DNA from: Altericroceibacterium spongiae
GTDB taxonomy: Bacteria > Pseudomonadota > Alphaproteobacteria > Sphingomonadales > Sphingomonadaceae
NCBI RefSeq assembly: GCF_003610805.1
Contig: NZ_RAPF01000002.1
Location: 434,001-498,000, forward strand
Length of the DNA: 64,000 nt
Direction: 5' to 3'
The position numbers and the translations under genes were made by a program. Of the stretch, positions 52,762-62,018 are shown piece by piece (within the stretch, counting starts at the first letter, position 1; each line of letters begins with the position of its first letter). The notes beneath the pieces were generated by a model. That model was not told where the DNA came from. It saw only the letters and a program-made list of their open reading frames with translations, and made no database searches.

Positions 52762-55025
52762 CGATTAGCCGGCGTGGTCTTCTTGCAGGAGCTGCTGTGG
52801 GAGGTGGACTGCTTGTTGCGTGGAGTTTTGTACCGCGCCATTATGACGCTCCGCTTCCTGCCGGGCGCGATGAATATAGTTTTGATGCCTGGTTAAAAAT
52901 TGCCGCTGACGGGGTGGTTACAGTGGCTATCCCGCAAATAGAAATGGGGCAGGGCGTCACAACTTTGCTGGCCCAGATTGTTGCGATGGAACTGGGCGCT
53001 GATTGGCGGCAGGTTGCAGTTGAACCCGCACCGATTAGCGGGGCTTATCCCAATCTGGCACTGGCGGCTCGCTGGGCTCCCCTTTGGCGTCCAGCGCTTC
53101 CAGCGCTGGCTGACGATCCTGATGACTGGTTGTTGCGACGTTGGGCAGAAACAAATCGGTTTGCTGTCACAGCGGATGGTATGTCGCTTGCCGCTTATGA
53201 GGAGCCCTGCCGGGCAGCTGCGGCTTCCGTGCGTGCCATGTTGGCGAAAGTTGCGGCGAAGCGCTGGGATGTGGATTGGCTGCAATGCGATGCACAGAAC
53301 GGTTTCATCGTGCATGGGGATAAGCGCCTGCGTTTTGCAGAGCTGGCAGAAGAAGCAGTTGCAATAACACCACCCGACCCAGCGCCATTGCGCCCGGAGC
53401 TTCCTCGTGATCCAAGCGATCCGCTCGAGCTGGAGGAGCGCACAGCCTTTCCGCGGCTCGATCTGCCATCCAAAGTTGATGGAAGCTTTCTTTTCTCTGG
53501 CGATGTACGGTTGCCCGACCTGGTTTTTGCGGCAATTCGTCATGGCCCTGTGACCGAAGCGGTTTTGTCTTCTTTCGACCGCGACGCTGCAAGCGAACGG
53601 TCGGATCTGGTTGGCGTTGTGCAAGGCAAACGCTGGCTGGCCGCTGTGGCCACGAACTGGTGGGCTGCAGAAAAGGCGTTGGATGCAATGGCGCCGCGTT
53701 TTACCCTCCCCAATCCGGTTGACAGCGGACGGATTGAACGCACGCTTGATCAGGCCGTCAAGCAAGGAGACGCACAACGAATTTATGAGCGGGGTGATGG
53801 TGACGGTGGAATGGGGGAGCCGTCATTATCCTTCCGGTACAATGTTGCTCCAGCCGTACATGGAACAATAGAAACAGCCAGTGCTACGGCTCGACTACTG
53901 GATGGAAAACTTGAGCTCTGGATAGCTACGCAGGCCCCAGACCATGCACGGCGTGCGGCTGCAAGAGCACTGGATATGTCGCCCGCTGATGTGGTGCTTT
54001 ATCCGATGCCGGCAGGGGGGAGTTTCGACAGGCGGCTCGATCACGATCATGCGATTGAGGTGGCACTAATTGCGCGGGAAACCGGTCGACCGGTGCAACT
54101 CACATGGTCTCGCTGGCAAGAGCAACTGGCATTACGTCCGCGTACACCTGTTGCGGCAGAAATGAGTGTCAAGCTTACACCCGAAGGCGATATTGCGATG
54201 CTTCACGGTCGCGTAGCACTGCCGGCAACGGTGCGGGAATTCGGAGCGCGGCTGTTCGAGAATATGACCGACTGGGCGGCTATGGCAGAGATGACTGGCG
54301 TGGCTGATCCGATGGCACTGGAAGGGTTGGCGCCTGCTTATAGTATAGCCCATGTGGCACTCGATCATGTGCCTGCGACTATTGGCTTGCCTACAGGCCG
54401 ACTGCGCGGGAATGCGCATGGTTATACAGCGTTTTTCACGGAAAGCCTGATTGATGAAGTGGCGACGCTTTCCAGGCGGGAGCCGCTTGCATATCGTATG
54501 AAAATGCTGGGGGACGATCCCCGTTTGGCTGAATGTTTGCAACGCGTTGCCCGTCTTGGGGCATGGGGTGGCGGTGCAGACAATAGCGGGCAAGGACTTG
54601 CCTGCCATCATATGGGGCCGCTCCAAAGTGGGGGGCGCATAGCGCTGATTGCTAAGGTGGTGGTTGGTGAGCATGGCATCGAGGTGCAGCAATTTGCGGC
54701 GGCGGTTGATATAGGGCGGATTGTGAATCGCGATATCGCCTTGCAACAAATCGAAGGCGGGCTGATCTATGGATTGGGTCTGGCGCTGGGATCTGCCACA
54801 GGTTATCAGCGTGGATTGCCCACGCATGGGCAGCTTGCGGATCTTTCTCTCCCGAGGCTGGCGAGCACGCCGGAAATCATGATTGACCTCATTGAAAGCG
54901 ATGCAGAAGCCTTCGATCCTGGGGAACTTTCGGTGGCACCGGTCGCTCCTGCCATTGCCAACGCACTCTATTCGGCAACTGGCCTGCGCTTGCGGCATCT
55001 GCCACTGCACAGGGGAGAAGGATGA
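52758..55025 (+). CDS. Xanthine-dehydrogenase-family molybdopterin-binding subunit (IorB-like), exported by Tat
   Basis: A 755-residue large subunit of a molybdenum hydroxylase, similar to the isoquinoline 1-oxidoreductase beta subunit. A twin-arginine leader is visible (SRRGLLAGAAVGGGLL). Family segments include VTVAIPQIEMGQGVTTLLAQIVAMELGADW (twice-repeated binding fold), DLPSKVDGSFLFSGDVRLPDLVFA and LRGNAHGYTAFFTESLIDE, with EVQQFAAAVDIGRIVNRDIALQQIEGGLIYGLGLAL near the end. No 2Fe-2S small subunit gene is adjacent. It overlaps mrp and hemH by 4 bp each, so the three are co-translated. Substrate unknown. Confidence 0.85.
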   Translation: MTISRRGLLAGAAVGGGLLVAWSFVPRHYDAPLPAGRDEYSFDAWLKIAADGVVTVAIPQIEMGQGVTTLLAQIVAMELGADWRQVAVEPAPISGAYPNLALAARWAPLWRPALPALADDPDDWLLRRWAETNRFAVTADGMSLAAYEEPCRAAAASVRAMLAKVAAKRWDVDWLQCDAQNGFIVHGDKRLRFAELAEEAVAITPPDPAPLRPELPRDPSDPLELEERTAFPRLDLPSKVDGSFLFSGDVRLPDLVFAAIRHGPVTEAVLSSFDRDAASERSDLVGVVQGKRWLAAVATNWWAAEKALDAMAPRFTLPNPVDSGRIERTLDQAVKQGDAQRIYERGDGDGGMGEPSLSFRYNVAPAVHGTIETASATARLLDGKLELWIATQAPDHARRAAARALDMSPADVVLYPMPAGGSFDRRLDHDHAIEVALIARETGRPVQLTWSRWQEQLALRPRTPVAAEMSVKLTPEGDIAMLHGRVALPATVREFGARLFENMTDWAAMAEMTGVADPMALEGLAPAYSIAHVALDHVPATIGLPTGRLRGNAHGYTAFFTESLIDEVATLSRREPLAYRMKMLGDDPRLAECLQRVARLGAWGGGADNSGQGLACHHMGPLQSGGRIALIAKVVVGEHGIEVQQFAAAVDIGRIVNRDIALQQIEGGLIYGLGLALGSATGYQRGLPTHGQLADLSLPRLASTPEIMIDLIESDAEAFDPGELSVAPVAPAIANALYSATGLRLRHLPLHRGEG

Positions 55026-56044
55026 CTTATCAATCGCAAAGCCTGCCTGCCGATCATCCGCTAGTAACATGCGGCAGAGTAGGGCTGTTGCTAGTCAATC
55101 TCGGTACGCCGGATGCACCCACGCCGGAAGCGGTAAAGCGTTATTTGCAAGAATTCCTTTCTGATCCGCGAGTTGTGGAAATTCCGTCGATTGCCTGGCA
55201 ACCTATCCTGCGCGGTATTGTTTTACGAACCCGTCCGAAAAAATCGGCCCATGCCTATAAGCAGGTCTGGACCGAGCGGGGATCGCCTTTGGCGGTAATA
55301 ACAGAGGATCAGGCCGCCGATCTTCAGGAACGGTTGGGAAATGCGGTAAAAGTCAGTTTTGCCATGCGTTATGGTAACCCTTCCATTCCCTCGCGCCTGT
55401 CTGAACTAAAAGAAATGGGATGTGACCGGATTGTGGTAGCCCCGCTCTATCCGCAATATTCAGCAGCCACAAATGCAACGGTGGTGGATAAGGTGGGTGA
55501 AGCTTTGCAAGCCATGCGATGGCAGCCTGCACTCCGCACAGCGCCACCCTATTATGACGATCCGGCATATATTGGAGCGCTAGAAAGAGATTTGGCGAAG
55601 CAGTTGGATGGCCTGTCTTTTACACCCGAATTATTGCTTTTAAGCTTTCATGGCATGCCTGAAAGAACGTTGAAGCTTGGCGATCCATATTATTGCCATT
55701 GTCGCAAGACAGCACGACTTTTGGAAGAAGCGCTGAATCGTCCTGATTTGCGTATAGTTACAAGCTTCCAGTCGCGCTTCGGCCGAGCCAGATGGCTCGA
55801 ACCGGCCACCGACATTAAATTGGAAGAAGAGGCGCGCAAAGGGATCAGAAGAGTTGCTATTGCTGCACCGGGGTTTTCTGCCGATTGTCTCGAAACATTG
55901 GAAGAGCTGGCGATCCGCGGGAAAGAACAGTTTATGAGTGCGGGAGGAGAATACTTTGCAGCTTTATCCTGCCTTAATGCTGGTCTGGAGGGTATGGACA
56001 TGCTCGAAACGCTGATGCGTCGTGAATTGGCTGGCTGGATATGA
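55022..56044 (+). CDS. hemH: Ferrochelatase
   Basis: Inserts Fe2+ into protoporphyrin IX, the last step of haem synthesis, at the membrane. The 340-residue protein has GLLLVNLGTPDAPTPEAV and YLQEFLSDPRVVEIP at the N-terminus. The catalytic His is in LSFHGMPERTLKLGDPYYCHC and the acidic metal-path residues lie in APGFSADCLETLEEL. It overlaps the molybdenum hydroxylase gene by 4 bp. The 184 bp after it up to 56228 hold a short inverted repeat (CAACTC/GAGTTG near 56062-56078) and nothing else I can identify. Confidence 0.95.
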   Translation: MTYQSQSLPADHPLVTCGRVGLLLVNLGTPDAPTPEAVKRYLQEFLSDPRVVEIPSIAWQPILRGIVLRTRPKKSAHAYKQVWTERGSPLAVITEDQAADLQERLGNAVKVSFAMRYGNPSIPSRLSELKEMGCDRIVVAPLYPQYSAATNATVVDKVGEALQAMRWQPALRTAPPYYDDPAYIGALERDLAKQLDGLSFTPELLLLSFHGMPERTLKLGDPYYCHCRKTARLLEEALNRPDLRIVTSFQSRFGRARWLEPATDIKLEEEARKGIRRVAIAAPGFSADCLETLEELAIRGKEQFMSAGGEYFAALSCLNAGLEGMDMLETLMRRELAGWI

Positions 56045-56228
56045 CCGGACTGCCAGTTCACGTCAACTCAAGGAGAGTTGCCAATCTGCAGCCTTTAAAA
56101 CTTGGGGTGTGGCCTGACAGGTAACGCTTTCGATGACGGCACGGTTGATCTTGTCTCAGATGATCCGGAGATGGCGATAGCCTGCTGGTAGAGCCTAATC
56201 GTAAAGCTCTGCTCCGTCCCGGAGGTCG

Positions 56229-56420
56229 TCAAAAGTCGATAGCAATGCCATCTTTCACCCAGTCGCCGTAACGCGTCGGGCTGAGACCGTCATGATTGCC
56301 ATCCGCATCTTCATGTTGCTGTGGAGGAGCGTCGGGCTGCGGTGCCGGATCGTTGGTCCAGTAGTCGGGCTTGCGAAAATTGGCCGGGCGTTGAGGTTTG
56401 GGTGACGTGTCGCTGCTCAT
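56229..56420 (-). CDS. DUF1674 protein (SDHAF4-like)
   Basis: A 63-residue protein whose C-terminus SPTRYGDWVKDGIAIDF is the DUF1674 signature. The eukaryotic relative SDHAF4 helps assemble the flavinylated subunit of succinate dehydrogenase. The N-terminal half is proline-rich and polar. ATG 56420 (MSSDTSPKP) is the likely start, with ATG 56426 just before it. The gene is divergent from rsmB. Confidence 0.85.
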   Translation of the reverse strand: MSSDTSPKPQRPANFRKPDYWTNDPAPQPDAPPQQHEDADGNHDGLSPTRYGDWVKDGIAIDF

Positions 56421-56529
56421 GAGCATTAAATGGGAGCGAAAAGCTTGCGATGCAATCCTCAGATCGGCGAACAGTGGCAGATGTAAAAAAGCATTCCTTC
56501 TTTTCGGTGCCATGCCCTATGGCAAGGCC

Positions 56530-57771
56530 ATGTCCGAAACACCTGGATTTCCCGCCCGCCGCGCTGCCATGCGTTTACTCGATGCCGTTCTTCGCCGGGG
56601 CGATACGCTCGATCAGGCCATGGGCTCTGCCACTAAAGAGCTTGATAACTTCGCAGATCGTGCGCTGGCGCGGGCCATCGCTGCGGAAGTTTTGCGCTAT
56701 CTGGTCGACATTGATGCGCTGATCGATTCTGCAACGCGCAAACCTTTGCCGGAGGATGCCAAAGCTCGCACAGTGTTAAGAATCATGCTTGCACAATGGT
56801 TGCGTCTGGCGACCCCTCCGCATGCGATCGTGGCAACAGGACTACCCTTATTACAAGGCGGGCCGCGGCGGCTGGCGCATGGCGTATTTTCTGCTCTGGT
56901 CCGTCGGGCAGTGGTCTTGCCCCGGTCTCCGACACTACCTGAAAAGGTTGAGGCGCGTTGGGGCGCTGAGGCGACAAACATTGCCAGTGGCCTTGCAGTT
57001 CCGCCACAGGTCGATCTCACGCTCCGGAATCCGGATGAAACACAGAAATGGGCGGAAAGGCTTGATGCTATTAGCCTTGCGCCCGGTCATTTACGACTGC
57101 GTCGCGGAGTAGCGATTGCTGAGTTGCCCGGTTATGCGGAAGGGGCCTGGTGGGTGCAGGACCTTGCGGCCAGCCTGCCGGCGCGCTTACTGGGGCAGGG
57201 TATGGGGCGCAAGGCGCTGGATCTTTGCGCTGCGCCGGGAGGCAAGGCCTTGCAACTGGCTGCAGCGGGCTGGGATGTGACAGCGCTCGATATCAGTGCA
57301 AAACGGCTTGAGCGATTAAGTGACAATGCCAAAAGAACCGGTCTCACTTGCACAACAGTTGTGGCCAATGCGTTAGAGTGGAAGCCTGAGATATCTTTTG
57401 ACGCCATATTACTTGATGCGCCCTGTACAGCGACCGGTACTTGTCGTCGTCACCCCGATGTTCTTCACCGGATTGGTGAGCGTCAGATCGCAGAGATGGC
57501 CGAATTGCAAGCAAAGCTCATTAAACGCGCTGCATCCTGGCTTAAGCCGCAGGGCCTGTTTGTCTATGCGGTTTGTTCGCTGGAAGAGGAAGAGGGGAAA
57601 GCGCAGATATTCCCAACTTCGCTTTCGCCAGACCCTATTGGGCCGGAAGAATGCCCGGCAGTGCTGATATCGGCATGTTCAGACAATCGGATTACCACTC
57701 ATCCGGGAATGCGCACGGAGGAAGGGGGGGTGGATGGTTTCTTCATCTCCCGCTACCACCGTGCCGCATGA
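56530..57771 (+). CDS. rsmB: 16S rRNA (cytosine-967-C5)-methyltransferase RsmB
   Basis: A 413-residue rRNA methyltransferase. The N-terminal NusB-like RNA-binding domain runs to about residue 140 (RRAAMRLLDAVLRRGDTLDQAM, ARTVLRIMLAQWLRLA). The SAM motif is LDLCAAPGGKALQLA. The catalytic cysteines are in DAPCTATGTCRRHPDV and VYAVCSLEEEEG. ATG 56530 (MSETPGFPARR) is the likely start; ATG 56512 is in frame upstream. Confidence 0.92.
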   Translation: MSETPGFPARRAAMRLLDAVLRRGDTLDQAMGSATKELDNFADRALARAIAAEVLRYLVDIDALIDSATRKPLPEDAKARTVLRIMLAQWLRLATPPHAIVATGLPLLQGGPRRLAHGVFSALVRRAVVLPRSPTLPEKVEARWGAEATNIASGLAVPPQVDLTLRNPDETQKWAERLDAISLAPGHLRLRRGVAIAELPGYAEGAWWVQDLAASLPARLLGQGMGRKALDLCAAPGGKALQLAAAGWDVTALDISAKRLERLSDNAKRTGLTCTTVVANALEWKPEISFDAILLDAPCTATGTCRRHPDVLHRIGERQIAEMAELQAKLIKRAASWLKPQGLFVYAVCSLEEEEGKAQIFPTSLSPDPIGPEECPAVLISACSDNRITTHPGMRTEEGGVDGFFISRYHRAA

Positions 57772-57794
57772 TATATTCCGGTAAACGGGCCGGA

Positions 57795-58334
57795 TCAGGT
57801 TGATTTCACTTTAGCCTGAAAACTTTTGCGCAATTTCTGAAGTTTCGGCGGAATGATTGCTTTGCAATAGGGATTACTTTGGCCCTCGCCTTGCCAATAT
57901 TCCTGATGATAGTTCTCTGCAGGATACCAGACACCAGGATCTTCAATCGAAGTCACTACCTGATCACCATATTCGATATTCGCCCGTTCAATGCCTGCGA
58001 CGGTTTCTTCGTGTTGTTCCGGGCTGATAGGAAAAATGGCTGAGCGATATTGCGTGCCGACATCGTTGCCCTGGCGGTTGAGCTGCGTTGGATCGTGTGT
58101 GGCGAAGAAGATATCGAGCAATTCGGAATAGGAAATTACCGAGGGGTCGAAGGTAATTTTGATGGCTTCGGCATGGCCTGTCGTTCCTTCGCAGACTTGC
58201 TTGTAAGTCGGATTTTCAACAGTTCCGCCAATATAGCCACTTTCAACTTTATCCACACCGATAACATCGTTGAACACGGCTTCTGTGCACCAGAAGCAAC
58301 CGCCTGCGAAAATAGCCGTTTGCGTCTCGCTCAT
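57795..58334 (-). CDS. msrA: Peptide-methionine (S)-S-oxide reductase
   Basis: Repairs methionine-S-sulfoxide in proteins. The 179-residue enzyme has the catalytic motif GGCFWCTEAVF, with GYIGGTVENPTYKQVCEGTTGHAEA, FFATHDPTQLNRQGNDVGTQYRSAIF and YHQEYW following the MsrA pattern. It is convergent with rsmB, with only 23 bp between the stops. Confidence 0.95.
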   Translation of the reverse strand: MSETQTAIFAGGCFWCTEAVFNDVIGVDKVESGYIGGTVENPTYKQVCEGTTGHAEAIKITFDPSVISYSELLDIFFATHDPTQLNRQGNDVGTQYRSAIFPISPEQHEETVAGIERANIEYGDQVVTSIEDPGVWYPAENYHQEYWQGEGQSNPYCKAIIPPKLQKLRKSFQAKVKST

Positions 58335-58451
58335 TGCCTTCCTCCTTTCGAGGTTGTCTGTTCGGGCCGTCCATGGAGGACCGAAACGCGCTTGTCATCC
58401 TTGCCTTAAAGGATAGTCTTCATAATTGACATTCCAAGGAGGAGAGGTGCC

Positions 58452-59288
58452 ATGCGTCGAATTTTTGCCTCAACAATAGTTGCGGCTGGCCTATGCTGGG
58501 CAGGGCCCGCTCTGGCTGACCAGACAGATATGTCGAACAGTGTGAGTTTTGAAGATGTCCTGACCCAGGATTTTCGAGCTAAGGACTCCATTCGGGATCA
58601 GTATCGCCATCCCGCCGAAACGCTGAGCTTTTTCCAGGTAAAGCCTGGAATGACGGTAGTCGACTTTATGCCTTCGGGCGGATGGTACACGCGGGTTCTT
58701 GTTCCTTATCTTGGAGAAGACGGAATCTATATTGGGCTTGATCCGGAAGTACCCTCTGATGCGACAGGGTTTCTTGCGACTATGCGTGATACTGCAAGCC
58801 GTGTGCCACAGCAGGCAGCCGAATGGCTTGGCGATGAGGGAGCCGAAGTACGCGGTGCCAATGTTGGTTCGATACCGGAAGAGTGGAATGGAACGGTTGA
58901 TCGTGTGATGATCTTTCGGGAGATACATAATATGCATCGGCGCGACTGGCTGCGCCCGGCTTTAGTGGCTGCTCGCAAGCTGCTGAAGGAGGATGGAATG
59001 GTCGGTGTGGTTCAGCACAGAGCTAAAGCTGATGCTTCTGCGGAGTATACGGACGGTAACAAAGGCTATCTGCGCGAACAGGATGTGATTGCACTGTTCC
59101 AGGCCAATGGATTCGATCTCGTCGCATCCAGTGAGGTCAACGCCAATCTCAAAGATACAGCGAACTATCCTGGAGGTGTCTGGACGTTGCCTCCTACCTA
59201 TGCCGGTGCTGAAGAGGCGGATAAGGCGCGCTTGCAAACCATCGGGGAAAGCGACCGTATGACATTGCTTTTCCGCAAGCGCCCGTAA
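58452..59288 (+). CDS. Exported class I SAM-dependent methyltransferase-like protein
   Basis: A 278-residue protein with a clear signal peptide (MRRIFASTIVAAGLCWAGPALA) followed by a Rossmann methyltransferase fold (VKPGMTVVDFMPSGGWYTRVLVPYLG; GLDPEV; FREIHNMHRRDWLRPALVAARKLLKEDGMVGVVQHRA). It resembles the COG4798 group of predicted methyltransferases. The typical GxGxG SAM loop is replaced by MPSGGWYT. How a periplasmic methyltransferase would obtain SAM is unclear, so the function is open. GGAGAGG lies before ATG 58452. Confidence 0.8.
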   Translation: MRRIFASTIVAAGLCWAGPALADQTDMSNSVSFEDVLTQDFRAKDSIRDQYRHPAETLSFFQVKPGMTVVDFMPSGGWYTRVLVPYLGEDGIYIGLDPEVPSDATGFLATMRDTASRVPQQAAEWLGDEGAEVRGANVGSIPEEWNGTVDRVMIFREIHNMHRRDWLRPALVAARKLLKEDGMVGVVQHRAKADASAEYTDGNKGYLREQDVIALFQANGFDLVASSEVNANLKDTANYPGGVWTLPPTYAGAEEADKARLQTIGESDRMTLLFRKRP

Positions 59289-59380
59289 CACTCACCCGGC
59301 GGATGTTCACCCGGGATTGATCGGGCTCAAGGATTCAAGGTTCCTTCTGCGTCAGATAGGGGCGGAGGAGATTTGGAACT

Positions 59381-60550
59381 ATGGAATGCGATATTGTCAT
59401 TATCGGGGCAGGCCCTGCCGGGCTGGCTTTCGCCAGTTCACTGGCAAAAACAGGGCTTTCAATCACTCTGATAGATCGGCAGCCCTTAGATGCCATCGCT
59501 GAACCGGTATATGACGGGCGGGAAATCGCGCTGACCCATCATTCGCAGAATATTCTGCACGATCTTGGAGCATGGGCTTATCTTCCGCATGATGACATTG
59601 CGCCCTTGCAAGAAGCCCGTGTTCTGAATGGCAATTCGCCTTTTGCGCTCAGTTTCGATACGGGGCAGACCGGTGCGGAAGCGTTAGGTTGTCTTGTTTC
59701 GAATTGCCATATTCGCAAGGCGCTCTTCCGCTGTATTGAAGGGCGAGAAAAAATTACCTTGCTCGCAGGGCAGGCAATCCGATCAATTTCACATTCGCAA
59801 AAGCATGTAGCTGCGGAACTTGCCGATGGTTCCTATGTGACCGGCAAGTTGCTGGTGGGGGCAGATTCCCGCTTTTCCTGGGTGCGAGATCAGCTCGGAA
59901 TCGCGGCGGAGATCAATCGGTTGGGGCGGGGCATGTTGGTGGCGCGTATGCAGCATGAAAAACCGCACGGCAAAATCGCAACAGAATGGTTCGATCACTA
60001 CCAGACTGTTGCTATGCTGCCCTTACGAAACAATTATTCCTCCGCTGTGGTCACATTGCCTATAGGCGAGGCAGAAGCTCTGATGCGGCTGAGCGAAAAG
60101 CAATTTAGTACCGAGATTACGCAACGGTATCGCCACCATCTGGGCAATATGGAACTTGACGGGACACGTCATCTCTATCCTCTGGCGACCACCTGGTCGC
60201 ACCATTTTGTGTCTGACAGGGCTGCGCTGATAGGTGACGCGGCTGTGGGTATGCATCCTGTTACAGCGCATGGCTTCAATCTCGGTCTTAGCGGGCAGCG
60301 TCTGCTCGCTGAGGAAGTTTCAAGTGCTTTGCGCAAGGGACAGGATATAGGAGGGGCTAGAGTGCTAAGGGCTTATGAACAGGCGCATCGCAGGGCTGCA
60401 GCGTCGCTTTATCGCGGCACGAATATGCTCGTTCGTCTGTTTACCGATGAGGCCCCTCCATCGCGCGTCATGCGTCACGTGGCGTTGCGTGTGGCGCAGA
60501 AAATGCCTCTGGTGCGAAGCTCGATCCGATCTATGCTGATGGCGCGATAA
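59381..60550 (+). CDS. ubiM: FAD-dependent ubiquinone-biosynthesis hydroxylase, UbiM-like
   Basis: A 389-residue flavin monooxygenase of the UbiH/COQ6 family. It has the FAD motif IIGAGPAGLAFASSLA, the family-specific YDGREIALTHHSQNIL and LQEARVLNG segments that point to the UbiM branch, and the second FAD motif ALIGDAAVGMHPVTAHGFNLGL. It would hydroxylate the ring of a ubiquinone precursor. The UbiM assignment rests on remembered motifs; UbiH or UbiF activity is the alternative. Confidence 0.82.
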   Translation: MECDIVIIGAGPAGLAFASSLAKTGLSITLIDRQPLDAIAEPVYDGREIALTHHSQNILHDLGAWAYLPHDDIAPLQEARVLNGNSPFALSFDTGQTGAEALGCLVSNCHIRKALFRCIEGREKITLLAGQAIRSISHSQKHVAAELADGSYVTGKLLVGADSRFSWVRDQLGIAAEINRLGRGMLVARMQHEKPHGKIATEWFDHYQTVAMLPLRNNYSSAVVTLPIGEAEALMRLSEKQFSTEITQRYRHHLGNMELDGTRHLYPLATTWSHHFVSDRAALIGDAAVGMHPVTAHGFNLGLSGQRLLAEEVSSALRKGQDIGGARVLRAYEQAHRRAAASLYRGTNMLVRLFTDEAPPSRVMRHVALRVAQKMPLVRSSIRSMLMAR

Positions 60551-60615
60551 CATTTGCTCATCGCCTGGCTGGATGAGGAATAGACAGCGCATACTCTCAT
60601 ACATAGAAGACAATT

Positions 60616-61470
60616 ATGTCTGAAATTACCGTTGCTGCCCTGCAGCTTCCGCTTGGAAACGATGATGAGCAGGAAAACATCGCTGCCGTTGCTACCCTGA
60701 TCGAAGAGGCTGCCGCACAGGGAGCGCAAATTGTCCTTCCGCCTGAGCTCTTTTCCGGCCCCTATTTCTGTCGCGTTGAAGAAGAAGAACTTTTCGCGCT
60801 GGCAAGGCCTGTGAAAGACCATCCTTCTGTCATTGCCATGCAGGTTTTGGCTCGCAAGCTGGGTATTGTCATCCCTACCAGCTTTTTCGAACGAGACGGC
60901 CACCATTATTATAACACGCTTGCCATGATCGGTGTGGACGGCGATATCCTTGGCACATATCGCAAAAGCCATATTCCAGACGGCCCTGGTTATGAGGAAA
61001 AATTCTATTTCCGCCCGGGAAACGACGGTTTCAAGACATGGGATGTCTGCGGCACACGAATCGGTGTGGGTATATGCTGGGACCAATGGTACCCCGAATG
61101 CGCCCGTGTGATGGCTCTGCAGGGCGCTGAATTGTTATTCTACCCGACGGCGATCGGTTCTGAGCCTTATGACGCGGATCTTGATACCAGTCGTATGTGG
61201 CGCCGTGCGATGCTTGGCCATGCCGTGTCCAATTGCATGCCGGTCATCGCAGCCAATCGTATTGGACAGGAGGAAGGTGGTCAGACTTTTTACGGCCATA
61301 GTTTTATTACCGATGAATGGGGCGATTACCTTGCCGAATATGGTGCGCGGGAAACTGGCGTGCTTGTAGCGACAATCGATCTGGCGCGCGCCGCCAGACA
61401 TCGTGCAGGCATGGGTTTCTTTCGTGATCGCCGTCCTCAACTTTATGGCCGGATCTGCGAGGACATTTGA
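60616..61470 (+). CDS. aguB: N-carbamoylputrescine amidohydrolase
   Basis: Nitrilase-superfamily enzyme converting N-carbamoylputrescine to putrescine, CO2 and ammonia in polyamine synthesis. The 284-residue protein carries the Glu-Lys-Cys triad: E in LPPELFSGPYF, K in YRKSHIPDGPGYEEKFYF, and C in GVGICWDQWYPECAR. Overlap with folK (TTGA at 61467-61470) implies co-translation. Confidence 0.93.
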   Translation: MSEITVAALQLPLGNDDEQENIAAVATLIEEAAAQGAQIVLPPELFSGPYFCRVEEEELFALARPVKDHPSVIAMQVLARKLGIVIPTSFFERDGHHYYNTLAMIGVDGDILGTYRKSHIPDGPGYEEKFYFRPGNDGFKTWDVCGTRIGVGICWDQWYPECARVMALQGAELLFYPTAIGSEPYDADLDTSRMWRRAMLGHAVSNCMPVIAANRIGQEEGGQTFYGHSFITDEWGDYLAEYGARETGVLVATIDLARAARHRAGMGFFRDRRPQLYGRICEDI

Positions 61471-62018
61471 GAGAGTTCTATCTTGTCGCGCTTGGTTCGA
61501 ATCAGCGCCATCATCGCTTTGGATCTCCGCGCGTAATTCTGGGGAGTGTTGCCGGGATATTGGAAAGTGCTGAATGTAATGTACTGGCCGTGGCGCCTGT
61601 CATAACCAGCGATCCGGTTGGGCCCTCCATGCGTCGCTATGCCAATGGCGCATTGCTTTTGGCTACCGAGAGGAAACCGGAAGAGCTTTTGAGATTACTC
61701 AAGCAGATTGAAGCGGCTTATGATCGGGACAATCGCGGTCAACGCTGGCGTTCACGCACGCTCGACCTGGATATTATTCTGTGGAGCGGCGGTGCCTACG
61801 AGTCTAAAATACTCACAATTCCACACCGTCTGTTCCGTGAGCGCCGGTTTGTGACGGGCCCTGCGAGTGCAATTTGTGGGGACTGGCGAGACCCTTCGAC
61901 AAATTTTACTGTGAAACAGTTGCATGCACGCTTGACCAAGCCGCATACCCCCCCTAGGGAGCGGCGCGTGGTCGGGCCCTTAGCTCAGTCGGTAGAGCAA
62001 CTGACTTTTAATCAGTAG
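61467..62018 (+). CDS. folK: 2-amino-4-hydroxy-6-hydroxymethyldihydropteridine pyrophosphokinase
   Basis: Pyrophosphorylates the pterin precursor in folate synthesis. The 183-residue protein starts at TTG 61467 (FYLVALGSNQRHH) and has the ATP/pterin motif DRDNRGQRWRSRTLDLDIILW. The C-terminal 15 codons (GPLAQSVEQLTFNQ) are read through the 5' part of tRNA-Lys at 61974-62018. The TTG start overlaps the aguB stop. Sphingomonad folK genes commonly end this way next to tRNA-Lys, as far as I recall. Confidence 0.9.
   Translation: MREFYLVALGSNQRHHRFGSPRVILGSVAGILESAECNVLAVAPVITSDPVGPSMRRYANGALLLATERKPEELLRLLKQIEAAYDRDNRGQRWRSRTLDLDIILWSGGAYESKILTIPHRLFRERRFVTGPASAICGDWRDPSTNFTVKQLHARLTKPHTPPRERRVVGPLAQSVEQLTFNQ

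Noticed and set aside
56045-56228. Small gene or transposase remnant between hemH and the DUF1674 gene
   Set aside because: No start with a ribosome-binding site and no recognisable motif in either strand.
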